DNA of 64,000 nt from Sphingopyxis sp. DBS4 (lineage in GTDB: Bacteria; Pseudomonadota; Alphaproteobacteria; Sphingomonadales; Sphingomonadaceae): contig NZ_CP102384.1 in assembly GCF_024628865.1 (NCBI RefSeq), forward strand, positions 66,001-130,000. The letters are read 5' to 3'. Shown piece after piece: positions 25,982 to 34,613 of this stretch. The translations under genes were made by a program, and so were the position numbers. Numbering within the stretch: position 1 is the first letter of the stretch; the number at the start of each line of letters is the position of its first letter. Below the pieces are notes generated by a model. That model was not told where the DNA came from, ran no database searches, and was given only the letters and a program-made list of their open reading frames with translations.

Positions 25982-26579
25982 TCGCCAGCCAAGGCCCCTG
26001 CCGGCCATCATAGCCACCGCCGATATAATCCTCGATCGCGTCGATCTGCCACGGTGCCGCCGCGGCATAGGCCGCGCGGAGAGCTTCGGCGTCGGGATAA
26101 TTGAAATAGCGCCCCGCCGCATCGCGCCCGGCGGTCCCGCCGCCCTTGTAAGTCGCGAAATGGAGGCCGCCCGGTTTGAGGGCATCGAAGACGCGCCTCA
26201 ATATGCCGGGCAGCGCGAGGCGGGGAACGTGTAGCAGGCTGGCATGCGCCCAGACGGCATCATAAGCGTCGCGCACGTCGAGTTCGTCGAAACGCATGAC
26301 GCGCACGGGGCAGCCGAGGCGCGCGCTGGCGAGCGCTGCCATAGCGGGTGTGCCATCGGTCGCATCGATATCATGCCCCGCCGCGATCATCGCTTCGGCG
26401 TCGCGGCCGCTGCCGCATCCCAGTTCGAGAATGCGTGAACCCTTCGGCAACCGGTCGAGGAAGGCGGCGAGCCATCGGCTGACGCCGCCGGGGCCGCTCG
26501 CGACATAGTCGGGCGCCTCTTTCGTATAAAAGGCCAAAGTGGCGGGATCGAAGCCCGTGTCGTCCGCAGCGGGGTTCAT
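25956..26579 (-). CDS. Class I SAM-dependent methyltransferase
   Basis: 207 residues. Motif I ILELGCGSGRDAEAM at about 50-64, followed by the acidic loop DATDGTPAMA, then DAVWAHASLLHVPR (motif IV region) and LKPGGLHFATYKGG. Typical small soluble methyltransferase; the substrate cannot be inferred. ATG 26579 overlaps the stop of the ribbon-helix-helix gene (ATGA), which argues against the longer in-frame extension and indicates translational coupling with that gene. Confidence 0.85.
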   Translation of the reverse strand: MNPAADDTGFDPATLAFYTKEAPDYVASGPGGVSRWLAAFLDRLPKGSRILELGCGSGRDAEAMIAAGHDIDATDGTPAMAALASARLGCPVRVMRFDELDVRDAYDAVWAHASLLHVPRLALPGILRRVFDALKPGGLHFATYKGGGTAGRDAAGRYFNYPDAEALRAAYAAAAPWQIDAIEDYIGGGYDGRQGPWLAISARRPDQ

Positions 26580-26821
26580 TCCCGCACCCCGCGTTCTCGC
26601 CATAACCATTGCCGGATCGCCGAGGTCAGGTTCGGCGGCTCGTCGGCGTCCATCCGCTCGACGTCGATCCGCGCGACAAGGGCGTTGACCGGCAAGCCCC
26701 GCCGCCGGGCTTCGTCTTCGAGCGCGGCCCAGAACATCGGTTCGAGGCTGATCGAGGTCGGATGACCGGCGATGGTGACCGAGCGTTTGACGGGCGGGTG
26801 GAGAGGGGCAGGGCCATCCAT
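26576..26821 (-). CDS. Ribbon-helix-helix domain protein
   Basis: 81 residues. VKRSVTIAGHPTSISLEPMFWAALEDEARRRGLPVNALVARID matches the RHH_4-type domain (strand, helix, helix) seen in small alphaproteobacterial proteins. It may bind DNA, but no partner toxin is present: the next gene is a methyltransferase coupled by ATGA overlap. ATG 26821, with AAGGGGG directly upstream, is preferred over TTG 26851. Confidence 0.75.
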   Translation of the reverse strand: MDGPAPLHPPVKRSVTIAGHPTSISLEPMFWAALEDEARRRGLPVNALVARIDVERMDADEPPNLTSAIRQWLWRERGVRE

Positions 26822-26970
26822 CCCCCTTATCTGCCGTTCGCATCGCGCCAAGTCGAGAGGCTGTCGAACAGGCGCTGCGCCTTGGGTGCGATCGACCTTG
26901 CGTAAAACAACTGTGTCCCCGCCCTTCGACGCCGCCTGCGGCGGCGCTCAGGATAAACTGCCCCTTCGGG

Positions 26971-27043
26971 GCAGGCGGGGACCCATCTCCTGCCGGTTCT
27001 ATCTTGCACCGGCAGGAGATGGACCCCCGCCTTCGCGGGGGAA
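26971..27043. repeat. Intergenic inverted repeat (CCCATCTCCTGCCGG type) in a 301-nt gap
   Basis: ACCCATCTCCTGCCGGT (26981-26997) pairs with ACCGGCAGGAGATGG (27008-27022), flanked by CCCCGCCTTCGCGGGG-like sequence. A further hairpin, GCCGCCTGCGGCGGC, lies near 26931. Nothing gene-like is seen between 26822 and 27122. A related element is at 53111-53193. Confidence 0.7.
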
Positions 27044-27122
27044 CACGGGTTTCAATGGAAGACGATCATGCTCCGACTTATTCGTTCGCTTTGCGAACGC
27101 CTTCGTTACGCGCCTGCCGCCG

Positions 27123-27845
27123 TCAATACATATGCTGCCCGCCGTTGATGCTCATCGTCGATCCGGTGACGAAACCCGCATTCTCGCTGCACAGGAACGC
27201 CACGCCGCGCGCGATTTCCTCGGCCTGGCCCAGGCGGCCGACCGGAATCTTCGCGACGATCTTTTCGAGCACCGGCGCGGGCACGGCGGCGACCATGTCG
27301 GTGTCGATATAGCCCGGCGCGATAGCGTTGACCGTCACGCCCTTCTTGGCGCCTTCCTGTGCCAGCGCCTTGGTGAAGCCGTGGATGCCCGATTTGGCGG
27401 CGGCGTAGTTGACCTGGCCATATTGTCCCGCCTGGCCGTTGATCGAGCCGATGTTGACGATGCGGCCCCAGCCGCGCTCGACCATGCCGCCAAAGGTTGC
27501 CTTCGCCATGTTGAAACAGCCGCCGAGGTTGACGCGCATGACATCGTGCCAGTCGTCGTAGCTCATGCGGGCGAGGGTGCCGTCGCGGGTGATGCCGGCG
27601 TTGTTGACGACGATATCGATGGGGCCGAATTCGGCCGCGATCGCCGCGCAATTGTCGATGCACGCCTGATGGTCGCCGACGTCCCATTTGCGCGCCGCGA
27701 TGCCGGTGCGTTCGGTGAAGGCGCGCGCTTTTTCGTCATTGCCGGCATAGTTGGCGACGACGGTGACGCCGGCCTCCTTCAGCGCGAGGCTGATCGCCTC
27801 GCCGATCCCGCGACTGCCACCCGTGACGACTGCGATTCGTGCCAT
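27123..27845 (-). CDS. phaB: Acetoacetyl-CoA reductase (3-ketoacyl-CoA reductase, SDR)
   Basis: 240 residues. NADPH-binding TGGSRGIG at 8-15, NNAG at 81-84, and catalytic Ser134, Tyr147, Lys151 in NIGSINGQAGQYGQVNYAAAKSG, a stretch highly characteristic of PhaB rather than FabG; NGGQHMY ends the protein as in PhaB. It reduces acetoacetyl-CoA to (R)-3-hydroxybutyryl-CoA for polyhydroxybutyrate synthesis. No phaA or phaC is adjacent. GGGAGAG lies 7-13 nt before the ATG. A TTGAC-N6-GTCAA palindrome sits 64 nt upstream of the start. Confidence 0.93.
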   Translation of the reverse strand: MARIAVVTGGSRGIGEAISLALKEAGVTVVANYAGNDEKARAFTERTGIAARKWDVGDHQACIDNCAAIAAEFGPIDIVVNNAGITRDGTLARMSYDDWHDVMRVNLGGCFNMAKATFGGMVERGWGRIVNIGSINGQAGQYGQVNYAAAKSGIHGFTKALAQEGAKKGVTVNAIAPGYIDTDMVAAVPAPVLEKIVAKIPVGRLGQAEEIARGVAFLCSENAGFVTGSTMSINGGQHMY

Positions 27846-27908
27846 GTTCGATGCTCTCCCAAAAGCGATCCTGTTCCTTGCTTAAGACGCGGATTCGCGC
27901 CCCGCAAG

Positions 27909-27924
27909 TTGACCGGAACGTCAA
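27909..27924. promoter_or_regulatory. TTGAC-N6-GTCAA palindrome upstream of phaB
   Basis: TTGACCGGAACGTCAA is a 5-bp-arm inverted repeat with 6-nt spacer, 64-79 nt upstream of phaB within the 91-nt gap between the DUF1963 gene and phaB. The same 10 fixed bases and spacing recur before the thioesterase gene at 45686-45701. A candidate binding site for a dimeric repressor acting in trans. Confidence 0.5.
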
Positions 27925-27936
27925 GGGAGCACGATC

Positions 27937-29583
27937 CTAATTGTTCCCCAGAACCCGCATCCGGGAAAAATCACCCACGGCCAGATCGGCCTTGCGGATC
28001 GTAAAGACCAGCGCGGCGCCATTCGCGTGCGTAAGGCCGAGCATGCCGGTCGGCGGCAGTTCGAGGAGCACCGTGTCGCGCTCTTCGTCGAAGCCCGCGA
28101 CGGGGCGTGACGGGCGGTCGGCCATCATGCCGATTCCGTTCGCCGCCATCGCCTGCCACAAAGGCTCGAAAAAACCGCGCGCCGGGGCGGAGAGCCGGTC
28201 GGGATTCGCGCAATAAGCATGCCGGACCTGATCGAACAGCAGCGCGCGATAGGCATCGACCCACAGGTCGCCGTCGGGGCGGCGACGCGTCAGCGGCAGG
28301 GTGAGCGTTTCGACGGCATCCTCACCGCTTTCGGGGTCGGGATGCGCCGCGACCTGCGTCCAGCGGATCGCGTGGAGCGCCGCCATCACCGCGGTCGCGT
28401 CGCTGGGCAGAAAACCGGCATCGGCGGCGGCGCTTTCGCGGATGATCGCCACGATCTCGGCGGTGCGCTCGGCGGCGTCGCGATTGGCCTCGGCGGCGTC
28501 CTCGATCGCCTGCGCCAGTTCGTCGTTGGCGTCCGCGGGCGGCACGCCGTCGGTGGGCAGCGCGAGGATGCGGCTTTCGAGCATCGCGGCCATCGCGAGC
28601 ATCGAGGGCCAGTCGAACGGGTGAAAGGCAGGGTCGGCGATATCATAATCCGCCGCGAGCAGTGCCGCCGCATCGGGCCCATGCGGCCCGGCGGCTTCGG
28701 CGGACAGGTCGACCGGCCATTCGGGCAAGGCCCGAACGACCAGCGCGGCCATGTCGGCGTCCTCCATTCCATAAGGATGAAAATAGGCGGGGCCCACGGC
28801 GCGGGGCGGATCGCGCGGCGCGCCGTCTTCGGTCAGATGCAGCGCGGTCGCCGCGCCGCTGTCGGGATGGGTGAAGAAGGCGAGCCAGCCGGTGCGTGGG
28901 CCGAGCCCGTCCCACACCATCGGCGGCAGGTCGGCGCAGGCGATCTGCGCGATGAAGTCGCCCTCGCGGCCGTCGATCACCGGCCAGGAAGTCATGGCGG
29001 GAAGGCGCGGACGGCCGCCCATCCAGCTTTTGCGCAGGATCGCGTCGCGCGGCGGAATCTGCGGCATCAGCCGGACGCCGCGCGTTGCGGCCGGGACCGG
29101 ATCGGCGCCATGCGCCTGCCGTTCGACCTCGGCCGCGAGCGCGTCGAGCGCCGCTTCGTCGATCGCGGGCGTTTCGGGAAGCGGGTCTTCGGCCTGCGAA
29201 GAAGGCGCAAGATCGGGGAGGCGGTGCAGATCGGCGATGTCATCCGCCGATTCCGCGTCCGCCGATTCCGGCTCGGCCTCGGTGGACTGCCCGGCGATCG
29301 GATCGGGGTCATCGAACGGCATGGGTTCGATCGGCCGTTCGACCGCGGCGCGGCTGACCCGCGCGAGGCGCGACGGCGCGATTTCAACGGGCTCGACCGC
29401 GGGCTCCTTCTTGCGCGCGAAGCCTGAAAAGCGGCTTTCGCCCGGTTCGCGCGCGATCTTCGGCAACCTCGGAGCGGCGGGTTCGGGGCGCGGACGGCGC
29501 GCGCGCCACGCTGCGAACAGGAGGAACAGAAACACCGCCGTTAAGCCGGCCAATATCAATGCCGCCCGATCGAGATCGCTCAT
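27937..29583 (-). CDS. DUF1963-like membrane-anchored protein
   Basis: 548 residues: one N-terminal transmembrane helix (ALILAGLTAVFLFLLFAAW, about 8-26), then about 150 residues of acidic, low-complexity linker, and a C-terminal globular region resembling DUF1963/YwqG (IPPRDAILRKSWMGGRPRLPAMTSWP; FIAQIACADLP; GWLAFFTHPD; LGLTHANGAALVFTI). Function unknown; the domain recurs in bacteria without biochemical assignment. ATG 29583 follows AAGGGTGG; a longer in-frame start at 29625 lacks support. The last gene before phaB on this strand. Confidence 0.68.
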   Translation of the reverse strand: MSDLDRAALILAGLTAVFLFLLFAAWRARRPRPEPAAPRLPKIAREPGESRFSGFARKKEPAVEPVEIAPSRLARVSRAAVERPIEPMPFDDPDPIAGQSTEAEPESADAESADDIADLHRLPDLAPSSQAEDPLPETPAIDEAALDALAAEVERQAHGADPVPAATRGVRLMPQIPPRDAILRKSWMGGRPRLPAMTSWPVIDGREGDFIAQIACADLPPMVWDGLGPRTGWLAFFTHPDSGAATALHLTEDGAPRDPPRAVGPAYFHPYGMEDADMAALVVRALPEWPVDLSAEAAGPHGPDAAALLAADYDIADPAFHPFDWPSMLAMAAMLESRILALPTDGVPPADANDELAQAIEDAAEANRDAAERTAEIVAIIRESAAADAGFLPSDATAVMAALHAIRWTQVAAHPDPESGEDAVETLTLPLTRRRPDGDLWVDAYRALLFDQVRHAYCANPDRLSAPARGFFEPLWQAMAANGIGMMADRPSRPVAGFDEERDTVLLELPPTGMLGLTHANGAALVFTIRKADLAVGDFSRMRVLGNN

Positions 29584-29691
29584 GATCCACCCTTTGCAAA
29601 GCGCAGCACCGGCCAGACCCGGCACCGCCAGACGGCAAGTCTAATGCAAGGAGTTAAAAAGGAGGTAAGCGCGAACCCTTAGGGTTCTGGT

Positions 29692-30654
29692 CTAGCACCA
29701 TCCAGCGAGTTCGCGGCGGACGAGCGTTTCGAGCATCGCCATCCCCGCCGCGCTGTCGTTCAGGCAGGGGATATAGGCGAAATGCCGCCCTCCCGCCGCC
29801 TCAAACCCCGTCTTGCCGCGAATCGCCAGTTCCTCGAGCGTTTCGAGGCAGTCGGCGGCGAAGCCGGGGGCGAGGATGGCGACGCTGCGGCCTTCAAGGC
29901 CGAGCCGCGCGAGCGTCGCGTCGGTCGCGGGTTCCAGCCATTTGGCGCGGCCGAAGCGCGACTGGAACGCGACCTCGACCGGGCGGCCCAGTGCTTCGGC
30001 GAGCAGGCGCGCGGTCGCGAGACACTGGTTATAATAGGGGTCGCCGAGCGCGCGCGTCCGCTCGGGCATGCCGTGAAAGCTCGCGACCAGCGTGTCGGGA
30101 GTGAAATCGAGCGCGGCGAGCCCTGCCTCGACCGACGCCGCGAGTGCTTCGATATAGGCGGGATCGGCGGGATAGGACGGTAGGAAGCGCAGCGCGGGCT
30201 GTTCGCGGAGCGCCGCGAGATGCGCGGCGACCGCATCGACGGCGGTGGCGGTCGTCGCGGCGCAATATTGAGGATAGAGCGGCGCGATCAGGATGCGGCG
30301 GCAGCCCGAAGCCATCAGCGCGTCGATCGCCGCGCCGATCGCCGGCTCGCCATAGCGCATCGCATAAGCGACCTGGACATGCGCGCCGAGCGCGGCTTGC
30401 AGGGCTGCCGCCTGGCGGCGGGTAATCGCGGCAAGCGGCGAACCTTCATCGGTCCAGACCTGTGCATAGGCCTCGGCCGATTTGCGCGGCCGCGTCGGCA
30501 GGATGGCGCCGCGCAGGATCGGCTGCCACAGCAGCGCCGGAATCTCGACGACACGCGGGTCGGACAGGAACTCGGCGAGATAGCGGCGCACCGACACAGG
30601 CGTCGGCGCGTCGGGCGTACCGAGATTGACGAGCAGGACGCCGATGCCGGACAT
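29692..30654 (-). CDS. hemH: Ferrochelatase
   Basis: 320 residues. Begins IGVLLVNLGTPDAPTPVSVRRYLAEFLSDPRVVEIP, the hallmark N-terminus. Metal-binding His194 lies in LVASFHGMPERT, and GFAADCLETLEELAIRGK near the C-terminus carries the conserved Glu. It inserts Fe(II) into protoporphyrin IX, the last haem step, at the inner-membrane face. The ATG overlaps the stop of the upstream molybdenum hydroxylase subunit (ATGA), so haem and molybdoenzyme genes share a transcript. No other hem genes are nearby. Confidence 0.96.
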   Translation of the reverse strand: MSGIGVLLVNLGTPDAPTPVSVRRYLAEFLSDPRVVEIPALLWQPILRGAILPTRPRKSAEAYAQVWTDEGSPLAAITRRQAAALQAALGAHVQVAYAMRYGEPAIGAAIDALMASGCRRILIAPLYPQYCAATTATAVDAVAAHLAALREQPALRFLPSYPADPAYIEALAASVEAGLAALDFTPDTLVASFHGMPERTRALGDPYYNQCLATARLLAEALGRPVEVAFQSRFGRAKWLEPATDATLARLGLEGRSVAILAPGFAADCLETLEELAIRGKTGFEAAGGRHFAYIPCLNDSAAGMAMLETLVRRELAGWC

Positions 30655-32942
30655 CAGAGCGGCTGCGCGGACAGCGGCAGGCGGCGGATGCGATGCCCGG
30701 TCGCGGCGAACATCGCATTGGCGATCGCGGGGGCGACGGCGGGAACGCCGATTTCGCCGAGCCCGCCGGGATCGCGGTCGCTGTCGACGAATTCGATCAA
30801 AATCTCGGGGATTTGCGCGAGGCGGGGCAGGCCGAGCTGGCCGAATTTGCGCGCGGTCGCGAGGCCGCCCTCATAATCGGTCGTCGCGCCGACGGCGGCG
30901 GCGAGGCCGAAGACCAGCCCGCCTTCGACCTGCTGGCGCGCGATCGCCGGGTTCACCAGCCGCCCGGCATCGACGACCGCGACGAGCTGTTCGACCTGCA
31001 GCCCGCGCTCGCTCGGCCGCGCGGTCGCGACCAGCGCGATATGGCTGCCGCGCATCGCATGGCAGGCGAGGCCCTGCGCGGTGCCCGACAGGCCGCCCTC
31101 CCACCCCGCGAGGCTGGTCGCGGTGAGCAGGCAGCGGGCAAGCAAAGGCGACTTGCCGAGCATCGCCATGCGATAGGAGAGCGCGTCCGACCCCGCGCGC
31201 GCCGCCATCTCGTCGATGAAGCATTCGGTGAAGAAGGCGGTGTAGCTGTCGGCATTGCCGCGCCAGCGTGCGGTCGGCAGGCCGATGTCGGCCGGACAAT
31301 GATCGACCGCGAAATGCCGAATGTCATAGGCGCTTGCCAGCCCTTCGACCGCGACGGCGTCGGGTACGCCCGCGGCATCGCGCTGGGCGACGTCGGCGGG
31401 GATATTGTCGAACAGACGGGCGCGAACCTCGTGATTGGTCGGCGGCACCGCGATGCGCGCGACGAGCGCGTCGATACCACCCGCCGCATTCAGTGTCGCG
31501 ATCATCTTCGCGCGCGCCGGTGCGCGCGGGATGTCGCGCATGATCTCCTCGGCGCGCGACCAGGCCAGCTGGACGGGCCTCTTGATCTGCATCGCGATGA
31601 TTGCCGCCTGCACGGCAACGCTGTGATCGAGGCAGGCGTCGAACGAGCCCCCCGCCATCATCGGAAAGAGAGTGACGTCGGACGGCGACAGGCCGGTCGC
31701 TTGCGCAATCGCGTCGCGGCATTGGGCGGGTGCCTGCGTCGCGACCCAGACGCGCAGCCGCCCGCGATCGGGCGCGGCGGTCGCGGTGCGCGTCTCGATC
31801 GGGGCGTGGAGCGCGGGGGCGACGGCGTAATGCGCCGAGATCTTCGTCCGCCCTTCCATCGCCTCGGCGACGTCGCCGGTCTTTGCGACGCGATAGCCGT
31901 CGGCCTTGAGCGCGGCCGCTAGCACCTTGTCGATGCGATCCGAAGAAATGGGGGTTCCGGCGGTCTCGAACACCGGCGCGAAATGGTCGAGCGCGCGGTT
32001 CGCCGCCCACCAGTTGCGCGCCACCGCCGCGAACCAGCGGTCGTGCTCGACGATGTGGAGCAGGCCGGGCGACTTCATCCCCGCCTTGCGGTCGATGCTC
32101 TTCAGCCGCGTCGCGCCGAGCGGCCCCTGCCGGATCGCAGCGAAGACCATGTCGGGCAGGCGGATGTCGCCGGCATAATTGGCCGACCCGTCGACCTTCG
32201 ACGGCAGGTCGAGCCGCGTCAGTTCCTTGCCGTAGAGCGGGTCGACGCTCGCGGCGCGATAGACGGGCTCGGCGGGCGGTTCGAGCAGCGCGGCGGCGGC
32301 GGCGACGTCGCCGAACCGCAGCTTCTTCTTGCCGAAGGTGACGAAGCCGCCCTCGGTATCGCATTGCTGCCAGTCGGCGTCCCAGCGCCGCGCGGCCGCC
32401 ATCATCAGCAGCGCGCGCGCCTGCGCCGCAGCGTCGCGGCACGGCCCTTCGAACATCCGCACCGACGAGCTGTTCGCGGTCAGCATCACCGCGTGGCGCA
32501 CCGCCCATTCGCGCCGCGCCCAGCCACGCACGTCGGATATGAAATCGGGGACGAGGCGGCGCGGGGTGAAGACCGCGCTGTCCTCGTCAACGACCAGCGT
32601 GTTGGTGTAGAGCGGGTTGATCGGCGCGGTCTCGACCGCGATCGTCCGCCAGTCGGCGCCGAGCTCGTCGGCCATGATCTGCGGCAGCAGCGTGGTGACG
32701 CCCTGGCCCATCTCGCATTGCGGGACGACCATGGCGATATGGCCGTCCTCGCCGATCTTGAGGAAAGCGTTGAAGACATGCTCGCCGCGCGCGGTGGTGA
32801 GATTGGGTTCATAGTCGCGCGGCCAGAAGGTCCAGGCGAGCGCCAGCCCGCCCGCGGCGGTCGCGCCGACGAGAAGCTGGCGGCGACTGACATGCGGCAG
32901 CCGCGTGCCGCTTTGCCCCACCTTGTCCCTGATGCCCGTCAT
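30654..32942 (-). CDS. Isoquinoline 1-oxidoreductase-type molybdopterin large subunit (IorB-like), Tat-exported
   Basis: 762 residues. A twin-arginine signal (SRRQLLVG, Arg20-Arg21) precedes a hydrophobic stretch. The xanthine-oxidase-fold body includes VVPQCEMGQGVTTLLPQIMADELGADW, LPSKVDGSANYAGDIRLPDMVFA, FPMMAGGSFD and, near the C-terminus, GGLGEIGVPAVAPAIANA with the catalytic-type Glu730. Family members hydroxylate N-heterocycles or oxidise aldehydes and need a separate [2Fe-2S] small subunit (IorA). None is encoded next to it here. The stop overlaps the hemH start. No clear ribosome-binding site precedes ATG 32942. Confidence 0.88.
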   Translation of the reverse strand: MTGIRDKVGQSGTRLPHVSRRQLLVGATAAGGLALAWTFWPRDYEPNLTTARGEHVFNAFLKIGEDGHIAMVVPQCEMGQGVTTLLPQIMADELGADWRTIAVETAPINPLYTNTLVVDEDSAVFTPRRLVPDFISDVRGWARREWAVRHAVMLTANSSSVRMFEGPCRDAAAQARALLMMAAARRWDADWQQCDTEGGFVTFGKKKLRFGDVAAAAALLEPPAEPVYRAASVDPLYGKELTRLDLPSKVDGSANYAGDIRLPDMVFAAIRQGPLGATRLKSIDRKAGMKSPGLLHIVEHDRWFAAVARNWWAANRALDHFAPVFETAGTPISSDRIDKVLAAALKADGYRVAKTGDVAEAMEGRTKISAHYAVAPALHAPIETRTATAAPDRGRLRVWVATQAPAQCRDAIAQATGLSPSDVTLFPMMAGGSFDACLDHSVAVQAAIIAMQIKRPVQLAWSRAEEIMRDIPRAPARAKMIATLNAAGGIDALVARIAVPPTNHEVRARLFDNIPADVAQRDAAGVPDAVAVEGLASAYDIRHFAVDHCPADIGLPTARWRGNADSYTAFFTECFIDEMAARAGSDALSYRMAMLGKSPLLARCLLTATSLAGWEGGLSGTAQGLACHAMRGSHIALVATARPSERGLQVEQLVAVVDAGRLVNPAIARQQVEGGLVFGLAAAVGATTDYEGGLATARKFGQLGLPRLAQIPEILIEFVDSDRDPGGLGEIGVPAVAPAIANAMFAATGHRIRRLPLSAQPL

Positions 32943-33013
32943 TGCCGACGCTGATAGTCGGCGCGGTTGAGCGAGGCAAAGGCTTTCCGGTTAAATCGGC
33001 ATCACCTCAATTC

Positions 33014-33093
33014 CGTTCGTGTCGAGCGAAGTCGAGACACCCATCTGTGTCGCGCTGCTTCGAGGGGTGTCTCGACTTCGCTCGACACGAACG
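33014..33093. repeat. Perfect 29-bp inverted repeat (GTGTCGAGCGAAGTCGAGAC type)
   Basis: Arms 33014-33042 and 33065-33093 are perfect inverted copies with a 22-nt centre, lying between the CoA-binding gene end and the IorB-like start. A family distinct from the GTCAT-type elements elsewhere in the window. Confidence 0.88.
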
Positions 33094-33122
33094 GGAAAAG
33101 GGATGGGCTTGTATACGCCGCT

Positions 33123-33548
33123 TTACCGCAGCAGTCCCAGCCGTGGGATCTCGACCTTCGGGCAGCGGTTCATCACCACGGTCAGCCCCGCCGTCTCGGC
33201 GCGCTGCGCCGCGGCTTCGTCGATCACCCCGATCTGCATCCACACCGCCTTTGCGCCATGGACGATCGCCTCGTCGACCGCCGCGCCCGCGTCGGCGCTG
33301 TTGCGGAAGATGTCGACGATCTCGGCGGGCGGCTCGACATCGGCGAGGGTCGCGACGACGGGCGCGCCGTGGATCATCTTGCCGGCATGGCCGGGGTTCA
33401 CCGCGATCACGTCGTGCCCCTGCCGGATCAGGAAGGCGAGCACCTCGTTCGAGGCGCGCGCGGGGTTGGGCGAGGCGCCGACGACGGCAATGCGGCGCGG
33501 TTGCCCCAGCAGGTCGCGGATTTCACCCTCGTCGTTGATCGCCATCAT
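33123..33548 (-). CDS. CoA-binding (YccU-type) domain protein
   Basis: 141 residues. A small Rossmann protein: RRIAVVGASPNPARASNEVLAFLIRQGHDVIAVNPGHAGK (nucleotide loop), then AEIVDIFRNSADAGAAVDEAI and GAKAVWMQIGVIDEAAAQRAETAGLTVVMNRCPKVE. This matches the CoA-binding domain also found in succinyl-CoA ligase alpha subunits. Role unknown. It follows mrp on the same strand with a 4-nt overlap (ATGA), so the two are translationally coupled; AAAGGG precedes the double ATG at 33548/33545. Confidence 0.85.
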   Translation of the reverse strand: MMAINDEGEIRDLLGQPRRIAVVGASPNPARASNEVLAFLIRQGHDVIAVNPGHAGKMIHGAPVVATLADVEPPAEIVDIFRNSADAGAAVDEAIVHGAKAVWMQIGVIDEAAAQRAETAGLTVVMNRCPKVEIPRLGLLR

Positions 33549-34522
33549 GTGCCCTTTCTTGCCGCGAGCCAGTCGGCGATCTTCGCCGCTATCGCGTGGA
33601 ACGGCTCGCCGAGCGGGTCGGTTCCCGCCGCCGGGGGCACGCCGCCGTCGCTCGCGAGGCGCAGTCCCATCGACAGCGGCACGCGGCCCAGAAAATCGAG
33701 CCCCATCGTCTTCGCCGCCGCCTCGGCGCCGCCGCTCCCGAACGGGTCGCTGACCTCGCCGCAATGCGGGCAGGCATAGCCTGCCATATTCTCGACCAGC
33801 CCGATCAACGGCACGTCGGCTTGCTCGAAAAAGCTGATCGCGCGCGTCGCGTCCATCAGCGCGAGGTCCTGCGGGGTCGAGACGATGACCGCGCCCGCAG
33901 GCTTGTGTTTCTGGATCATCGTGAGCTGAACGTCGCCGGTGCCCGGCGGCAGGTCGACGATCAGCGTATCGACGTCGCCCCAACTCGCATCGACGAGCTG
34001 TTCAAGCGCCTTGCCCGCCATCGGCCCGCGCCACGCGATCGCCTGTCCGGGCGCGGCGATCTGCCCGGTCGACAGCATCGGCACGCCATAGGCGTTGGGA
34101 ACGGGGACGAGCTTCGATCCGCGCGCTTCGGGTTTCACCCCCTCGCTGTCCATCAGCCGCGGCTGCGAGGGGCCATAGATGTCGGCGTCGACGATCCCGA
34201 CCTTCACCCCGCGCCGCTGGAGCGCGACCGCGAGGTTGGCGGCGAGCGTCGATTTGCCGACCCCGCCCTTGCCGCTGCCGACCGCGATCAGCGTCAGCCC
34301 CTTGCGCTCGGCGGTCATCGCAACGCGCACCGAGCTCACGCCGGGCCGGGCGAGCAATCCGGCGCGGAGCTTGTCCTCCAGCGGCTTCCGCTCTGCCTCG
34401 GCGAGGCCGGTGACGTCGAGCACGATCGCGAGCGTGCCCTGATCGTCGAGAAAGCGGAGGCCCGAGGTGCGCCCGCCGCTGAGGTCGGTCGCGATGCTGG
34501 CAAGCGGTGCGGTGTCGGTCAT
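33545..34522 (-). CDS. mrp: Mrp/NBP35 family iron-sulfur cluster carrier ATPase
   Basis: 325 residues. A deviant Walker A, GKGGVGKS, is at 84-91; switch motif VDADIYGPSQPRLM; DLPPGTGDVQL; and the cluster-binding CPHC (Cys251, Cys254) in MAGYACPHCGE. An N-terminal ~75-residue MIP18-like domain precedes the ATPase. It carries Fe-S clusters to apoproteins in the cytoplasm. ATG 34522 was chosen over a longer in-frame extension that would run into the divergent hflK promoter region. Transcribed divergently from hflK (91 nt between starts). Confidence 0.93.
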   Translation of the reverse strand: MTDTAPLASIATDLSGGRTSGLRFLDDQGTLAIVLDVTGLAEAERKPLEDKLRAGLLARPGVSSVRVAMTAERKGLTLIAVGSGKGGVGKSTLAANLAVALQRRGVKVGIVDADIYGPSQPRLMDSEGVKPEARGSKLVPVPNAYGVPMLSTGQIAAPGQAIAWRGPMAGKALEQLVDASWGDVDTLIVDLPPGTGDVQLTMIQKHKPAGAVIVSTPQDLALMDATRAISFFEQADVPLIGLVENMAGYACPHCGEVSDPFGSGGAEAAAKTMGLDFLGRVPLSMGLRLASDGGVPPAAGTDPLGEPFHAIAAKIADWLAARKGT

Positions 34523-34613
34523 ACCCTGCGCAGATAGGCGCGGCGCGGGTGAAAGCCAGCCATTTTCTCTTGCCCCCCTGTTAATCGCGCTGGTCCTCCC
34601 TATAAAAGCAGGC

